Positions 24,560 to 36,689 of a stretch of DNA of 45,000 nt are shown here, piece after piece. The notes under the pieces were generated by a model. It saw only the letters and a list, made by a program, of their open reading frames with translations, did no database searches and was not told the DNA's origin. The translations under genes were made by a program, and so were the position numbers. Each line of letters starts with the position of its first letter. The stretch's first letter is position 1. This stretch comes from Neocallimastix lanati (nom. inval.) (lineage: Eukaryota; Neocallimastigomycota; Neocallimastigomycetes; Neocallimastigales; Neocallimastigaceae): assembly GCA_016946835.1 (NCBI GenBank), contig JACVTC010000062.1, positions 455,001 through 500,000 of the forward strand, read 5' to 3'.

Positions 24560-26357
24560 TCATTTAACATCTTCTAATTTCTTATTATCAATATTTCTAT
24601 CTCCTTTTTCTTTTTCTTCTTCATTACTATTATTTTTTTCAATTACATCATCTTTTTGAACATTATTATCTTTTAATAATTCAGCATTACTTTCCCTATT
24701 TATATTTTCTTCATTATTAGGAGCCCCAACATTATTTTCTTCATTTTTATAATATTCATTGTCATTTCCATTATCATTAGCATCAATATCTATATTTTCT
24801 TTTTCATTTTCAGAATTATTTTCATTTAGTTGACCATCATTGTCTTCTTGGTCTTCTTGATCTTTACTATTTTGTTCTACATTACTATTTTCATTTTCGG
24901 AATAATTATCATCATCATAAATGGAATGTTCATCAGGATTCAATTCTTTATAATTATTATAAATAAATAAATAAATATATATTTATATGTACGTATTTTT
25001 TTTATAACAAATTAAAATAACAATAAACCATGATTAATAAAAAAGTATATGTTATTAATAAATAATATTGAATATAACGGCAATATTAAATATTAATTAT
25101 TAATTAATGAAATAATATTACTACTATAATTATATAATAACCAATAATCAATAATACCTTTAACTATACTATCATTAATACTAATTGGTGTAATTTTTAT
25201 TTTTTCTTCAGATTCTATTTCAACTTCTGAAGTGGTTGATGCTTGATTATCATTCATTTGTTCTTCTTTTTTTTCTTTAACGAATTGACTTTCTTCTTCT
25301 TCTTCTTCTTCTTCTTCTTCTTCTTTTTCTTCCTCTTTTTCTTCTTCTTTTTCTTCTTCTTCAGTAGCTGCTGCTGCCGCTGATTCTTCTAATTCTAATT
25401 CTTCTGATTCTTCTAATTCTTCCGATTCTTCTGATTCGGATTCTAATTCTGATTCTGATTCTGATTCTGATTCTGATTCAAATTCTTCTGCTTCTTCCGA
25501 TTCCGATTCTGATTTTGTTCCTGCCTCTTCTAATTCTTCTTTTGTTTGTTCTTCAATTTCTTCCATATTAAAAGATGAAAATGTTTCATTATTTAAATCA
25601 ATTTCACCACCTTCATTACCATCCCCACTATTATTCATAATATTATTGTCTTCCATATTATCAGAAGTTTCATTTTGATTCTCAGTATTTCCTGCAATTT
25701 GATTTAAGGATTGATCAATACTGTAGTTCATACTACTATCGGTAATATGATATAAATAATTATATTGATCTAAGGAATGAGCTATACTCTTAAGATGCTG
25801 AATAGCTTCATCCCTATTCGTAAATTTATCTTCTAAAGAATTATTATGAATATACTTTGGTATAAATAATGAAGATTGACTAATACTTGTAATCATTGGT
25901 CGTTTTGCCAGTGGTGGTTTCATCATTTTATGATGATAGAATGAGTAATCCAACAATTCTATACTTCGTTTAATGATTGGAGAAAGTGAATTCTGAGATT
26001 TAGATTTTCTACTCAAAAATTTATATTTCTCTTCTTTTTGTATCTGCTCAATAGATAATTCCGGTTCAGGTATTTTATTTTTATTCAAGCTTTGTATATT
26101 AGCATTATATATTTTTCTTTTCAATTTCTTTATTATTTGATCTCTTTCTTCAATTTCTTTGTTTTTCTGTGCTATTTCATTATTTTTAATTTCTAATACT
26201 TCAATCAATTCCTAAAATATTAAATGATAATAATATTATTATTAAAAAAAAAAAAATATTATTTATTAGTAAAATAGTATGAAATAATTTAAATATAAAT
26301 ATTTCAATTAATTTATTCTATTCATGAAATTTTTATTTATTTATTTATTATTTATTT

Positions 26358-26449
<92 letters not shown>

Positions 26450-27541
26450 TGTATTTTATTTAATTTTTATTTTTATTTTTATTTTCATAAATTGAAAAAA
26501 GCTTAAACATATATAAACATATATATTTATACTATATTTACTTATATAAAATAATTTACTCACATTAACATTTTCCTTTAATTTTTCGTTTTCATTATTA
26601 GACTTCAAATTTTCATAGTTTTTTGTTTCTTCCATTATCTTTTTAATTTTTTCTTCATTTTTCTTAGAATCGTCAATATTATCTTGTAATAATTTCTATT
26701 AAAAAAAAAAAAAAAGTGTTTTTATATCCATCCAAGAGATTTAATATTTATAATATTATTTTCATAATTAATATATATATATTTATATTATAAAATAAAA
26801 AAAAATAAATATAATAGAATTAATACAAAATTAATACATGTATATATTAGTAATATAATTACTTCAATTTCATATCTCTTTTCCATAAGTTCAGTTTTTA
26901 AATCTTCAATTTCTATCAATAAATTTTCTCTTTTGTCATATAATTCATTTTTTTCATAACGAAGAATATTTTCCATCTTCTTATTTTTATCTTCAAATCT
27001 AAATTCATATTTATTATAAGCAATTTCAAATCTTCTTTTATAGACTTTATTTTTTGCCTTGATTATTATTATCATTATTATTATAATATTATGTATAATA
27101 GTTATTATAATTTATAATCAAAAAAAAAAAAAAAGTAATAATTAATTAATTAATTAATTATAAAAAAAATTATTTTTTTAATATGATTAAAGTTTTAAAA
27201 TAGTAGATATGAATAAATATAGGATTATTTAATATATTAAGAGTATATTTGTAATAAATGTTTGTTATTAACTTGTAAATATATATATATATTTAATTTT
27301 TAATATAATGAATTTTTTACTTTTAAGACTTTAATTTCTTCATTTAATTTTTCAATAATCTCGGGATATTTTCTTAATAGTCTGTTAGTATTTTTTAAAG
27401 CATTATCTTGTGCTTTTTGAATCTGTTTAATATATAAATATATGTATTTTTAAAAAATAAAAAAATAAAAAAAAAAAATAATTGTTTTAATAAAATATAA
27501 ATGGTATTAATAAAATTAATATTATTTATCTTTCTTTTATT

Positions 27542-27581
<40 letters not shown>

Positions 27582-27986
27582 CTCTCTTTAAATTAAAATT
27601 AAAACTAATAAAGTATGTTTTATTAAATATATAAATTTCCATTTCTTACTATTTATTCTTTATATATATATGGATATATTAACCATTTTTTATTTTTATT
27701 TTATTTTTATTTTTTATTTCATTTCTTATACTTACATTCATCATAAATTTCTTATCATTTTTTAAATCTTTAATTTTTTGAATACTCAAATCTGAAATAC
27801 TACTTTTAATACTATATCTTGAATCCTTGATTTTATTATTACCATCTTTCAATTTTAAATTTGTTTTTTTTCTAAGCTTTAATGTTGCTTTCTTATTATT
27901 ATTAATACTATTTTTACCTATTACAATAATTAATTACAAATTATATTAAAACATTTTTTTTTTAATATAAAATAAAAAGTTTTAAT

Positions 27987-28036
<50 letters not shown>

Positions 28037-28220
28037 GAGATTTTTTTTTCTCAACATATAAAAAATATATATAATTACTATTTAAAACGCCGAGTCTACC
28101 TTTTTCTATTGAATTAATACTAATAGGTAATGATAAATTTGTTATAGTTATATCTTTTTTTTTATCCTTTTTTATGGGACCTACAGCACCATTATTAACG
28201 ATTGATTGTGATAAAAGCAT
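24560..28220 (-). CDS. Coiled-coil acidic protein of unknown function (730 aa, seven exons)
   Basis: Exons on the minus strand, 5' to 3': 28220-28079, 27917-27736, 27422-27321, 27057-26863, 26695-26564, 26211-25158, 24945-24560. Every join keeps frame with GT..AG ends; the first and last introns are phase 1, the others phase 0. Residues 1-108 are basic (KKDKKKD; KKATLKLRKKTNLKLK). Residues about 109-290 are a continuous coiled coil (LLRKYPEIIEKLNEEIK, then ENLLIEIEDLKTELMEKR, then IEERDQIIKKLKRK). Residues about 290-400 are of mixed composition with RSIELLDYSF and PPLAKRPMITS. Residues about 470-560 are extremely acidic: SE repeats, a five-Ala run, then Glu runs. The last 128 residues are Asn/Asp/Glu rich. 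No membrane segment or signal peptide. I do not recognise the family. A cytoskeletal or nuclear scaffold would fit, but nothing proves it. Confidence 0.85.
25270..25560 (-). repeat. Coding SE / Glu low-complexity tract
   Basis: On the minus strand, GAATCA/GAATCT (ES) repeats, then a short GCAGCxGCT poly-Ala stretch, then GAAGAAGAA runs. It encodes the acidic region (about residues 470-560) of the coiled-coil protein; all repeat units keep the frame. Confidence 0.9.
26327..26480. repeat. (TTTA)n tract in the intron between exons 5 and 6
   Basis: About 115 bases of TTTA tandem repeats within the intron 26212-26563 of the minus-strand coiled-coil gene, followed by TTTTTA units. The overlapping + strand frame encodes only YLFI repeats. 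Confidence 0.9.
27544..27581. repeat. 38-base T homopolymer in an intron
   Basis: Uninterrupted T run on the + strand (A run in the transcript) in the intron 27423-27735 of the coiled-coil gene. Confidence 0.9.
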
Positions 28221-28510
28221 TTTATGCTATTGTTATAATAATATACTTATCAAAATGAAAATAAAATATTAAAAATAAATCAAGAAAAAAAATAATAATA
28301 ATATAAAAAAAAAGAAAGAACAAGGAAATTTTAATTAAGATATTTTTATATTTGTTTGTTTTTTATTATTCTCTACTTTTTTCTTTTTTTATGTAATAAT
28401 CTTGTAATCTTTATTGTTTCTTTCTATAATTAATATTATATCATTTAGTTAAACAAAAATATATATATATTTCATATATTTAGTATTTTTAATTACTTTT
28501 ATTTCCATGC

Positions 28511-28511
<1 letters not shown>

Positions 28512-28570
<59 letters not shown>
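28512..28570. repeat. 59-base A homopolymer
   Basis: Uninterrupted run of 59 A, the longest homopolymer in the window. It stands about 290 bases upstream of the start codon of the minus-strand coiled-coil gene and just before a dispersed repeat. Confidence 0.9.
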
Positions 28571-28573
<3 letters not shown>

Positions 28574-28684
28574 ATTTTAATAAAATAATATAATTAATTT
28601 TACAAACCTAAAATATAAAATAAAAATATATTATTATTGAAATTATTATAATTAAAATTATTATTAAAAATAAAATTATTATTA

Positions 28685-28890
28685 GAATATGGGGAATATA
28701 TGAAAAATAAGCTTCAAATATATTGAAACACATTGTAATATAAACCATGATATAAGCCATAATGTATTAATATGAAATCATTTAATTTAGAATAATTTAA
28801 GTGCTAGTAAGCTCTTTATCATTAAATATATTATTAAAGTTGACTTAATTATAAATAATAAATTCCTAACTCTTAACAGATTAAGAGTTT
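28685..28890 (+). repeat. Dispersed repeat, copy A
   Basis: Shares ordered blocks with 35970-36150: ATATGAAAAATAA followed by ATATTGAAAC, an ATAAACCAT / TAAAAACCAT block, TTTAGAATAATT-AAGTG-TAGTAA, a TTTATCAT block, AAAGTTG and ACTCTTAACA. Copies have drifted with many substitutions and small indels. Copy A ends in a perfect 9-bp inverted repeat, AACTCTTAA (28868-28876) and TTAAGAGTT (28881-28889). Confidence 0.7.
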
Positions 28891-29123
28891 TATCTGACTC
28901 TTAAAAGAACTCTTAGCACAAGAATCGCTTGCCCCAGACACAATAATTATGTCAAAGAAAAATAAATTAGAATTTTAAATTATGATAAAAGTGACTCATT
29001 ATGTCAATTTAAGGATAACTAATAAAACTGATTTGAAATGATCAACATTGCATAATAGAAGATACTCGTAAAAATAATAAAATACATGATAGAAGAGAAT
29101 TATCTCAAATAAAACAAAACTCA

Positions 29124-29161
<38 letters not shown>

Positions 29162-30083
29162 CAATATTAAAAATAAAAATATTAATATAATAGAGAAAAA
29201 CACGCTCAAACATATTAAAGAACAAAACTTATATCTTCATACTCTTATAGAGGCTCTCAATCAAAATTATATTTTGAAATTTTAGCAAATAAAACTTTAG
29301 GCTATTAATAACTTTCTATATTTATACATGAAGGAATCTACTCTATGATATACTGTTTCCACCTCATAAAACTACAAAACATAATTTAATTTAATTATAT
29401 ACATAATTTACAAAGATTTAATCAATCATATATTAAACAATAGTTTTTGCTCAACCCCAAATCATATAATTTAAAAGTATATTTATTTTAACCCGCATTT
29501 ATACATATTAAACTTATATATATATATATATATATATCAACAACAATAATGGAGAAGAATATGTGTCAGAGATCCCATACAAAATAACTTAAAAAATGTA
29601 ATATCCAAAATAATCAAGGGAAATATAATAGAACGGGTGCATTCTATCATAATAGTATAATCAAACCTAGCATGAAATGGGTTTAAATTCGAAAGGTAAT
29701 ACAAAAAAACAAATATAACCATGAGTTATATTTCAAATGGATGATGCTTACCCATCAACAAATTGTACTTATTGATTACAAAGTATTTTTTAAAGTTATC
29801 ATCATTAAACTTCTATCATTAATATTTTAATAATGAGAAAATTCAAATATATAAAATCCCTTTAGAGATTTGGATTTTAAGGAGAAGTAGGCAAAATAAA
29901 ATAAAGAACTTCAAAAATATTAAATGAAAGTTATTAAACTGGAATTAACAAAAATAACCTAAATAGAGAAAATTAGTGAAAATTAGCCTACAAGAAGAAA
30001 CTAAGTGAAATATATTATCATCATTATAAAAGAAGGAAAAAAAATGAAAAAGAAAACTTTCCAATTATTTTTTAATAATCATT

Positions 30084-30130
<47 letters not shown>
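28891..30130. mobile_element. Probable decayed mobile DNA bounded by poly(A) runs
   Basis: This stretch is visibly less A/T-rich than other spacers and is punctuated by long A runs: 29126-29158 (33 A) and 30090-30129 (40 A), with the 59-A run upstream. Short translated scraps look coding, for instance + strand near 29599-29690 (IQNNQGKYNRTGAFYHNS followed by IIKPSMKWV, then a stop), but stops and frame changes come every 15-35 codons. A/T-tailed retroposon copies would explain this; I cannot name the element and see no terminal repeats. Confidence 0.4.
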
Positions 30131-30132
<2 letters not shown>

Positions 30133-30521
30133 CAAAAATTTTAAATTATATAAAAAAATAAAATTATTATAATAAATATTTGAAATAAAATATTGGTATT
30201 GAATATAGTAATATGTATTATTATTTTTTTTAAACTAAAAGTATAATTTAAATAATGATCTTTTTTTTTTTTTTGTTTTTTTTTTACCTTTATTTTTCTT
30301 TTTTTTTTTTTAAAAAAAAAAAAAATAATAATAATATTAAAATTATTAATAAATAAAATTAATTAAAGGAAAAATACTTTTTTAAGATTTTATAACCAAA
30401 AAAATAACAAAAAAAAAAAAAAATTGTCTATTTATTTTTATTTTTTTATTTTTTTATTTTTATTTTTATTTTTTATTTAATTTTATTTAATTTTATTTTT
30501 TTCATATTTTATATTATTTTA

Positions 30522-30552
<31 letters not shown>

Positions 30553-30560
30553 TTACTTTA

Positions 30561-30598
<38 letters not shown>

Positions 30599-31253
30599 TA
30601 TTAATAATTTAAATAAAAAAAAATAATAACCTTATTTTTATTACAATAAATATTTATTATTTATTATCTAATAATTATTTATTTTATTTATTAACTAAAT
30701 ATAATAATTTATAATCTTACTTTTATATCTATATCTATAATTATAAATATTTATTATTTATTATTTATTTATTTATTTAATATTTAACTATTATTTATTA
30801 TTTAACTTTTTTAATAATTTTAATAGAAGTTTGTTAAATATAAATTATTTTTATTTAGAGGTTGAATTAATAATAATATTTTTTTTGTATTGTGATTAAA
30901 TATTATATTAACATTATTAATTCATTATTTATATATATTCATTTATAATTTTTTTTTTTTATAGTTTTGACATAGTTTTAGATACTTTTTTTTTTTTTTT
31001 TTTTTCCTTTACATTATATATTCTAAATAAATATATTTATATATAATTTACTAATTCATTTATTATATAGTAGGATGAATTGAATAATTATGATAGTTTG
31101 AATAATTATACTATTTCTTTAATTTGATAACTTTTTTTTTATTTATTAATTTATTTATTAATTTATTTATTAATTTATTTATTTATTTATTTATCTATTT
31201 ATTTGTTTATTTTTTAATTGTTGCTATTTATATTATTAATATTATTATTGTTG
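30131..31253. other. A/T-rich spacer downstream of the LRR gene
   Basis: No gene seen. Contains T-rich tracts (about 30257-30310, 30551-30587), TTTTTA pentanucleotide/hexanucleotide runs (30425-30560) and a TTAATTTATTTA run (31140-31200) just past the 3' end of the minus-strand LRR gene. Confidence 0.75.
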
Positions 31254-31679
31254 TTATTTGGTATCATAGTTGTTATGATTGTTATAGTTGTTGCTATTAA
31301 TATTAGAATTATTTGAATTTGGATTAGTTGTAATTGGCTCATTATCTTCAATTGGTAAAGCATTATAGATAATTTCTCCTTCATATTTTTCATCAACTTC
31401 AAAATCTTGATTTGGTAAGTTATTTACTACATTAGGTGACCTATTAGGCGATCTATTAGGCGATCTATTTCTCATTAATTGTGAATAAGATGGTAATATT
31501 GTACTTGAATGGGCTATAAGATTATTATTATTATTATTAGTAGTAGTAGTAGTAGTAGAACTATCATTATTACTATTAATATTAATATTATTAATGCTAT
31601 TATTATTATTAACAAATAATCTCTGTTGATTTGAAGAACTTATAATAGTACTATTATTATTATTATTGTTATTATTGTA

Positions 31680-31729
<50 letters not shown>

Positions 31730-33674
31730 ATAATCTTTGTTGATTTGAAGAACTTATAATAGTAAAAGTTCCTGTATTAATATTATAATACATTGGTACA
31801 AGAGAATTATTTTCATTATCATAAACTATATTATTTAAAAGTTGATTTCGAATAGCTGGATTTATTGATAAAGAGTTTGAGCTGTAATTTGCTTCAGAAT
31901 ATGGTGGTAATTCAATATTTTCTTCATTATTATTATTATCAATATTATTAATATTATCAATATTATCAATATTTTTATTATCATTATTATCATTACCATT
32001 ATTATTATTATTAATATTATTATTATTTGAATTTTCCATTGCTTCTAATTCTTTTGATGATGTATGTAGTTCAAGTGAATTATTATTTCCACTATGATCA
32101 ATTGAAATCATGGACAACGAATTGTTATGATTATCCAATGGAACTAATGGTGAATCCATATGAACTTCAGATGAAAATTTGGATGATGAGTAAAAAGTTA
32201 AATCAACATCAGTTTCAGAATGAGTAAATGTTGATGAATACGTTAATGAATCCTCAGGATGCGTAATATTTATTAGTGGAACTCTTTGTGTTTGACTTTC
32301 AACAATAGATGATGATTTATCTCTTGTATCACTATTGATACAATGATCTGATGCAGTTGAAGTAATGATTTCATTACTATTTGATAATTGAATACTTTCC
32401 CTGTCAAAGAGTATAATACTGTTATTTTCATTTTCAAATTTAGATAAACTATTATTTCTACTTTCAATTGATTTCAATATTGAAGAATTTTCCTCTTTTT
32501 CTTTTATATTACTTTGAGCATGATTACCTTTCCTTCGTTTATATAAACAGAATAAAATTAAACAAATAATAATAAAAATAACAACAATGATAATGAAAGC
32601 CCCAATTAAGGTTATATTTGAACCTTTAATTTCATTGTTAGATGTTGAAAATAAATTTGAAGTTAATGATGAAGAAGGTGTACAAAATCCATCATCTTTT
32701 TCGAAATCACCACATGGTTTATATTTACTTGTAGAAGCCAACATTGATTCATGGGTTCTTTCATCAAGAATAAAATTAATACAAGTATTTGGATTATAAC
32801 AAGTAACTGTAGCATTTATAACATCACAATCTTGAATAGTATTTCCGAAATTATAAAGTTTAACTTCCAATTTTGGATTATTATCAACATCACTGTTTAA
32901 AATATATATATATATATATAAATTAATTGTAAATTATTTAACATTTTATTTTGTAATAATAAATTTCAAAAATCCTTTACTTACAATTTCACTAAGTTTG
33001 ATAATTTATATACATCTTTAGGTAAACAAGTTAAACCAGTATTTCCAAGATATCTATAATTTATAATTAAATAATATTAACATTACATATATTATATGTA
33101 TATATATATTAATAATTACTATTCATAAAAGAGTTTAATACATAAACATAAACATAAATATATGTGACTTACAATTTTTCTAATTTACTCAGGTTACCTA
33201 AACCATCTGGAATAAATTTAATATTTTCATTTTCAGAAATATCCCTTTTTAATTTTAATTTATATTTATGATTTTTATTATTATTATTATTAATATTATT
33301 ATATTGTATATGTTTGAATAAAGTATATAAATATATACAATTATATATACAATTAAAATTAATTATATTAATTATGAAATATAATCATAAATAATAAATT
33401 TATTATTCATTTAAAATAATATATTATTTTTTTCCTACTTACAAATGTTTTAAATTTGGAAAATTAAATATTATTTTTGGAAAGCTTGTTAATAAATTTT
33501 CATATAAATTAAACAATTGAAGTGAATTGTATGGAGATGAAATGCTTGGTAATTCCTTTATATTAGAATGCTCAACTCTCCTTTTTATATTAATAGTTTT
33601 ATTATTTTATTATTTTATTATTTTATTATTTTATTATTTTATTATTTTATTATTTTATTTATTCATTCATTCAT

Positions 33675-33710
<36 letters not shown>

Positions 33711-34254
33711 AAAAAAATATATTATTTAATAAAAGGATTGTTATAGCAATAATATATATATAATATTATTAATTTTTAAATATTTATTATATATGTCATT
33801 CGCTTACAATTCTTCTATATTTGTCATCTCAAAAATTCTTGCTGGCAATAAGCCGTCTTTAAATACTTTACCTTCAACATATCTTAAAATATTATTAGTA
33901 TTAGTATTAAGTATATATATATATATTAATAAATTTTTATTTGTTAATTCATTACAATTTTTTAAGGTTTGGCAATATTGGAAATTTTGAAAAATCAATT
34001 TCTCCACTCAAATTACTTATAGTAAGATATCTTATTAAAAATTATAGAAAAAACAATTAATTGTTAATTTAATTTGTATTTACTTTATTTTTAAAAATAT
34101 ATATAATATATTTTGCATACAGTTCAGTGACTGAACCATTTTCACAAATCATTTTATGATAGTATTTGTTATTAGGATCACAACATGTAGGTAAATTGCT
34201 TACATCGTATTCTGATAAAAAATTATTAACTTTATTACATTCTTCTGAATCCAT
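31254..34254 (-). CDS. LRR single-pass transmembrane protein (727 aa, seven exons)
   Basis: Exons on the minus strand: 34254-34121, 34015-33956, 33882-33808, 33577-33443, 33244-33173, 33053-32985, 32892-31254. All six introns are phase 2 and interrupt the conserved Leu codon of an LRR (TT or CT before the donor; the last join gives Phe). Residues 1-44 are an N-terminal cap with paired Cys (PTCCDPNN, MICENGS). Residues 45-185 carry about six LRRs, such as LNLSGEIDFSKFPILPNLKK, LDISENENIKFIPDGLGNLS and LYLGNTGLTCLP. A Cys-containing C-cap follows (CYNPNTC, KPCGDF, GFC). One hydrophobic segment at about 276-298 is followed by KRRK, fitting a single-pass protein with the LRRs outside. Residues 299-727 are a disordered Ser/Asn tail with poly-Asn, three RSPN repeats and PPYSEA. 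An adhesion or sensing role is likely from the architecture. Oddly, no signal peptide precedes the cap from this ATG; a missed upstream exon is possible. Confidence 0.88.
31614..31763 (-). repeat. Duplicated ISSSNQQRLF coding block flanking poly-Asn
   Basis: Two nearly identical blocks of about 36 bases (31614-31649 and 31727-31763, one base difference in the core) encode ISSSNQQRLF twice, on both sides of an ATT-encoded poly-Asn run (about 31655-31730). Nearby, 31436-31471 encodes three tandem RSPN units. Both are in-frame repeats in the cytoplasmic tail of the LRR protein. Confidence 0.85.
33595..33708. repeat. ATTATTTT and TTTA tandem tracts in an LRR-gene intron
   Basis: About eight copies of an 8-base unit (ATTATTTT) followed by (ATTC)n and (TTTA)n, inside intron 33578-33807. 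Copy number of such a tract would change intron length only. Confidence 0.85.
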
Positions 34255-34262
34255 TATTTCAT
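34252..34262 (-). promoter_or_regulatory. Two-codon upstream ORF overlapping the LRR start
   Basis: On the minus strand the sequence reads ATGAAATAATGG. The upstream ATG (34262-34260) gives Met-Lys-stop, and its TAA stop overlaps the main ATG (34254-34252) by one base. If this leader is in the mature mRNA, translation of the LRR protein would need leaky scanning or reinitiation. A splice acceptor (ACAG) directly before it means it could also be the edge of an exon. Confidence 0.4.
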
Positions 34263-34924
34263 TCTGTTTTTTTCCTTTTGAATATTATTTTTTCTTAATT
34301 TATTTAATTATTATTAATTTTTTATTTTTTATTTTAATTTTTAATTTTTTAACACCACTATTTTTTTTTTTTTTCCACTTTTACTTTCACTCCTAATTTA
34401 AAGTTTATTTTGAATTTTCTAATTTTTTTTTTATTTGAGTGAAAATGTTAAGGAATTTTATTTAATTAATTTGTAATAATAAAACTACTATTTACTATTA
34501 CCTATTATTACTTATTTTTTTTTTTTTTTAATGTTAATTTTTTTAAGAGAAAAATTTATATATATATATAAGATTAGAATAAAGAAGAAAAAAAAATAAA
34601 TTAGAATAATCACTTTTAATAATATTTAAAGTTTATATCAAAATCTTAAACACTTTTAAAATTTTATGATTTTTTTTTAAACTTGTGTAACCAACCATAC
34701 AATAATAATCATAATCATTTCCATTTTCAAATTATTCGTCCATCAAATATTAATAATACAATTTAGGATATTGAGAGTATAAAATGTTTCAAGAAATTTA
34801 AAAAAAATATATATATATATAAAACTATTATTATATAACAATCACATAGAATTTAATCAAAGAAACCTAATCCTTATTTTACAAGGAAACATTAACTGCT
34901 ATACTATATCATTTATTATTCAAT

Positions 34925-35110
34925 TATTAATTAGTTATTATTTAATTATTTATTATTTATTATTTATTATCTATTATTTATTATTCAATTATTTATTATT
35001 TATTATTTATTATTCAATTATTTATTATTTATTATTTATTATTTATTATTTATTATTTATTATTTATTATTTATTATTTATTATTTATTATTTATTGTTT
35101 ATTGTTTATT
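34925..35110. repeat. Heptanucleotide array (TTATTTA)n
   Basis: Tandem TTATTTA units, with TTATTCA variants at intervals, ending in TTGTTTA and TTCTTTA variants. It is the complement strand of the array at 2007-2331. Confidence 0.9.
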
Positions 35111-35969
35111 CTTTATAATTATGATTATGATTAATTATGATTTTAATTTGATATATTTATTAATTAATTTTAATAATTCAAAGAACATAATTTTATTAAT
35201 TTTAATAATAATTTGAAAGAATATTCTATTTTTTACTTACTTTCAAAATACATATTTTCCGTATTAAGCAAAATTAAAAACTTTATTATTAATATTACTT
35301 AATAATTATATTAAGATTTTCAAACTTTATTCTAAATTTATTATAACAGGTAACAAAAAAAAAATTTATCATTTTTTTAATTTTAATCTTTACTTAACCT
35401 TAATAAATATAAATATATGAATAGAAAAAATAAAAAAAAAACAATTATAATTTTTATATTAATTTTGTTAATAAATATATAATTTATTATTGAAGGAAAA
35501 AAAATTAGTAAACTTTATCACATATTTAAGCATTTTATGTATGTTTTTTCTGTTTTTTCATAAATTAAAGAAAATATAACTAATAATTTATAAAATAATA
35601 ATAAAGAGTATTTATTAATAAATAATAAATAATAAACAATTGAATAATTGAATAATAAATGATATAATAATAAATAATAAATAATAAATAATAAATAATA
35701 TATGTGATAATAATTGAATAATAAATAATTGAATAATAAACACATAATTGAATAATAAATATGAATATAAAGGATATTAAATTAAAATATATAAATTTAA
35801 ATTTAAACCAAAATAAAAATATAAATATTAAAATAGAATTTTCGTTTCTAAACCTTCATTAGTATATCATGTGTAACTTTTAATTACCAATACTTTTTTT
35901 TTTTTTTATTATTATTTTTCATAATTTATATTATTATTATTATTATTATATATTAAATTTCATTATTAT

Positions 35970-36150
35970 AATGGGTGAAATGTATGAAAAATAAACTCCA
36001 TATATTGAAACTATATTGTATAATAAATATAAAAACCATATGTAATAGTATAAAATTATATAATTTAGAATAATTAAGTGATAGTAACTTTTTATCATAA
36101 AATATTTTAGAAAAGTTGGTATATACTCTAAATTCATGACTCTTAACAAT
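35970..36150 (+). repeat. Dispersed repeat, copy B
   Basis: Second copy of the repeat at 28685-28890, in the same orientation. It keeps the blocks TATGAAAAATAAAC, ATATTGAAAC, AAAACCATATG, ATTTAGAATAATTAAGTG and ACTCTTAACAA. Neither copy contains an open frame, so it is likely a short non-coding element or a fragment of one. Confidence 0.7.
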
Positions 36151-36246
36151 AACAATAATAACAATGATATTACATACCCTAAATTCATGACTTTTAGCAA
36201 CAATAATAATAATAATAATACATTAAGTTCAAGACTGTTAGCAATT
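36126..36246 (+). repeat. Imperfect tandem repeat CTAAATTCATGACTCTTA + AAT tract
   Basis: A unit of about 50 bases made of CTAAATTCATGACTCTTAACAA and an AAT/AAC triplet tract occurs at 36126, 36179 and, more diverged (TTAAGTTCAAGACTGTTAGCAA), at 36223. It overlaps the end of dispersed-repeat copy B. Confidence 0.75.
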
Positions 36247-36689
36247 TTTACCTATAATTAAATTTTTAATTCCATTTTTTTAAGATTTTTACAGTAAAAA
36301 CAACTAATAGTAAAATACTAAAACAAATATTTATATATTATTCTACATTAATAACTAATTTAAAATAAAGTAAAAAAATAAAAAATAAAACAATAAAACA
36401 ATAATCATCCATATTCAATAGGATAACATTAAAGAATTTTTAGTTTATATTTATATATATATATATTTTTTAATTTTTAATTTTAAATTATTTCAAAATA
36501 AAAAAAAAAAAAAAACTTTTTTTTTTGTAATATTACTAAAGTTATTAAAAGAAATTTTTTCTTTTCTTTTCTTTTCTTTTATTTTATTTTTTGTTAGTAT
36601 TTCACTATATTTAAACTACTTTCCTATTAATTCAATTTTATTTTATTTTATTTTAATTTTAAATAATATAAATTATATAATTAAAATTT

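Noticed and set aside
29537-29722. 61-codon antisense ORF
   Set aside because: Isolated, with no splice continuation; the opposite strand also has short coding-like scraps, so it is more likely part of decayed repeat DNA.
33804-34007. Separate small gene at the LRR 5' end
   Set aside because: The frame joins two LRR exons through their intron by chance; splicing at phase-2 sites explains it better.
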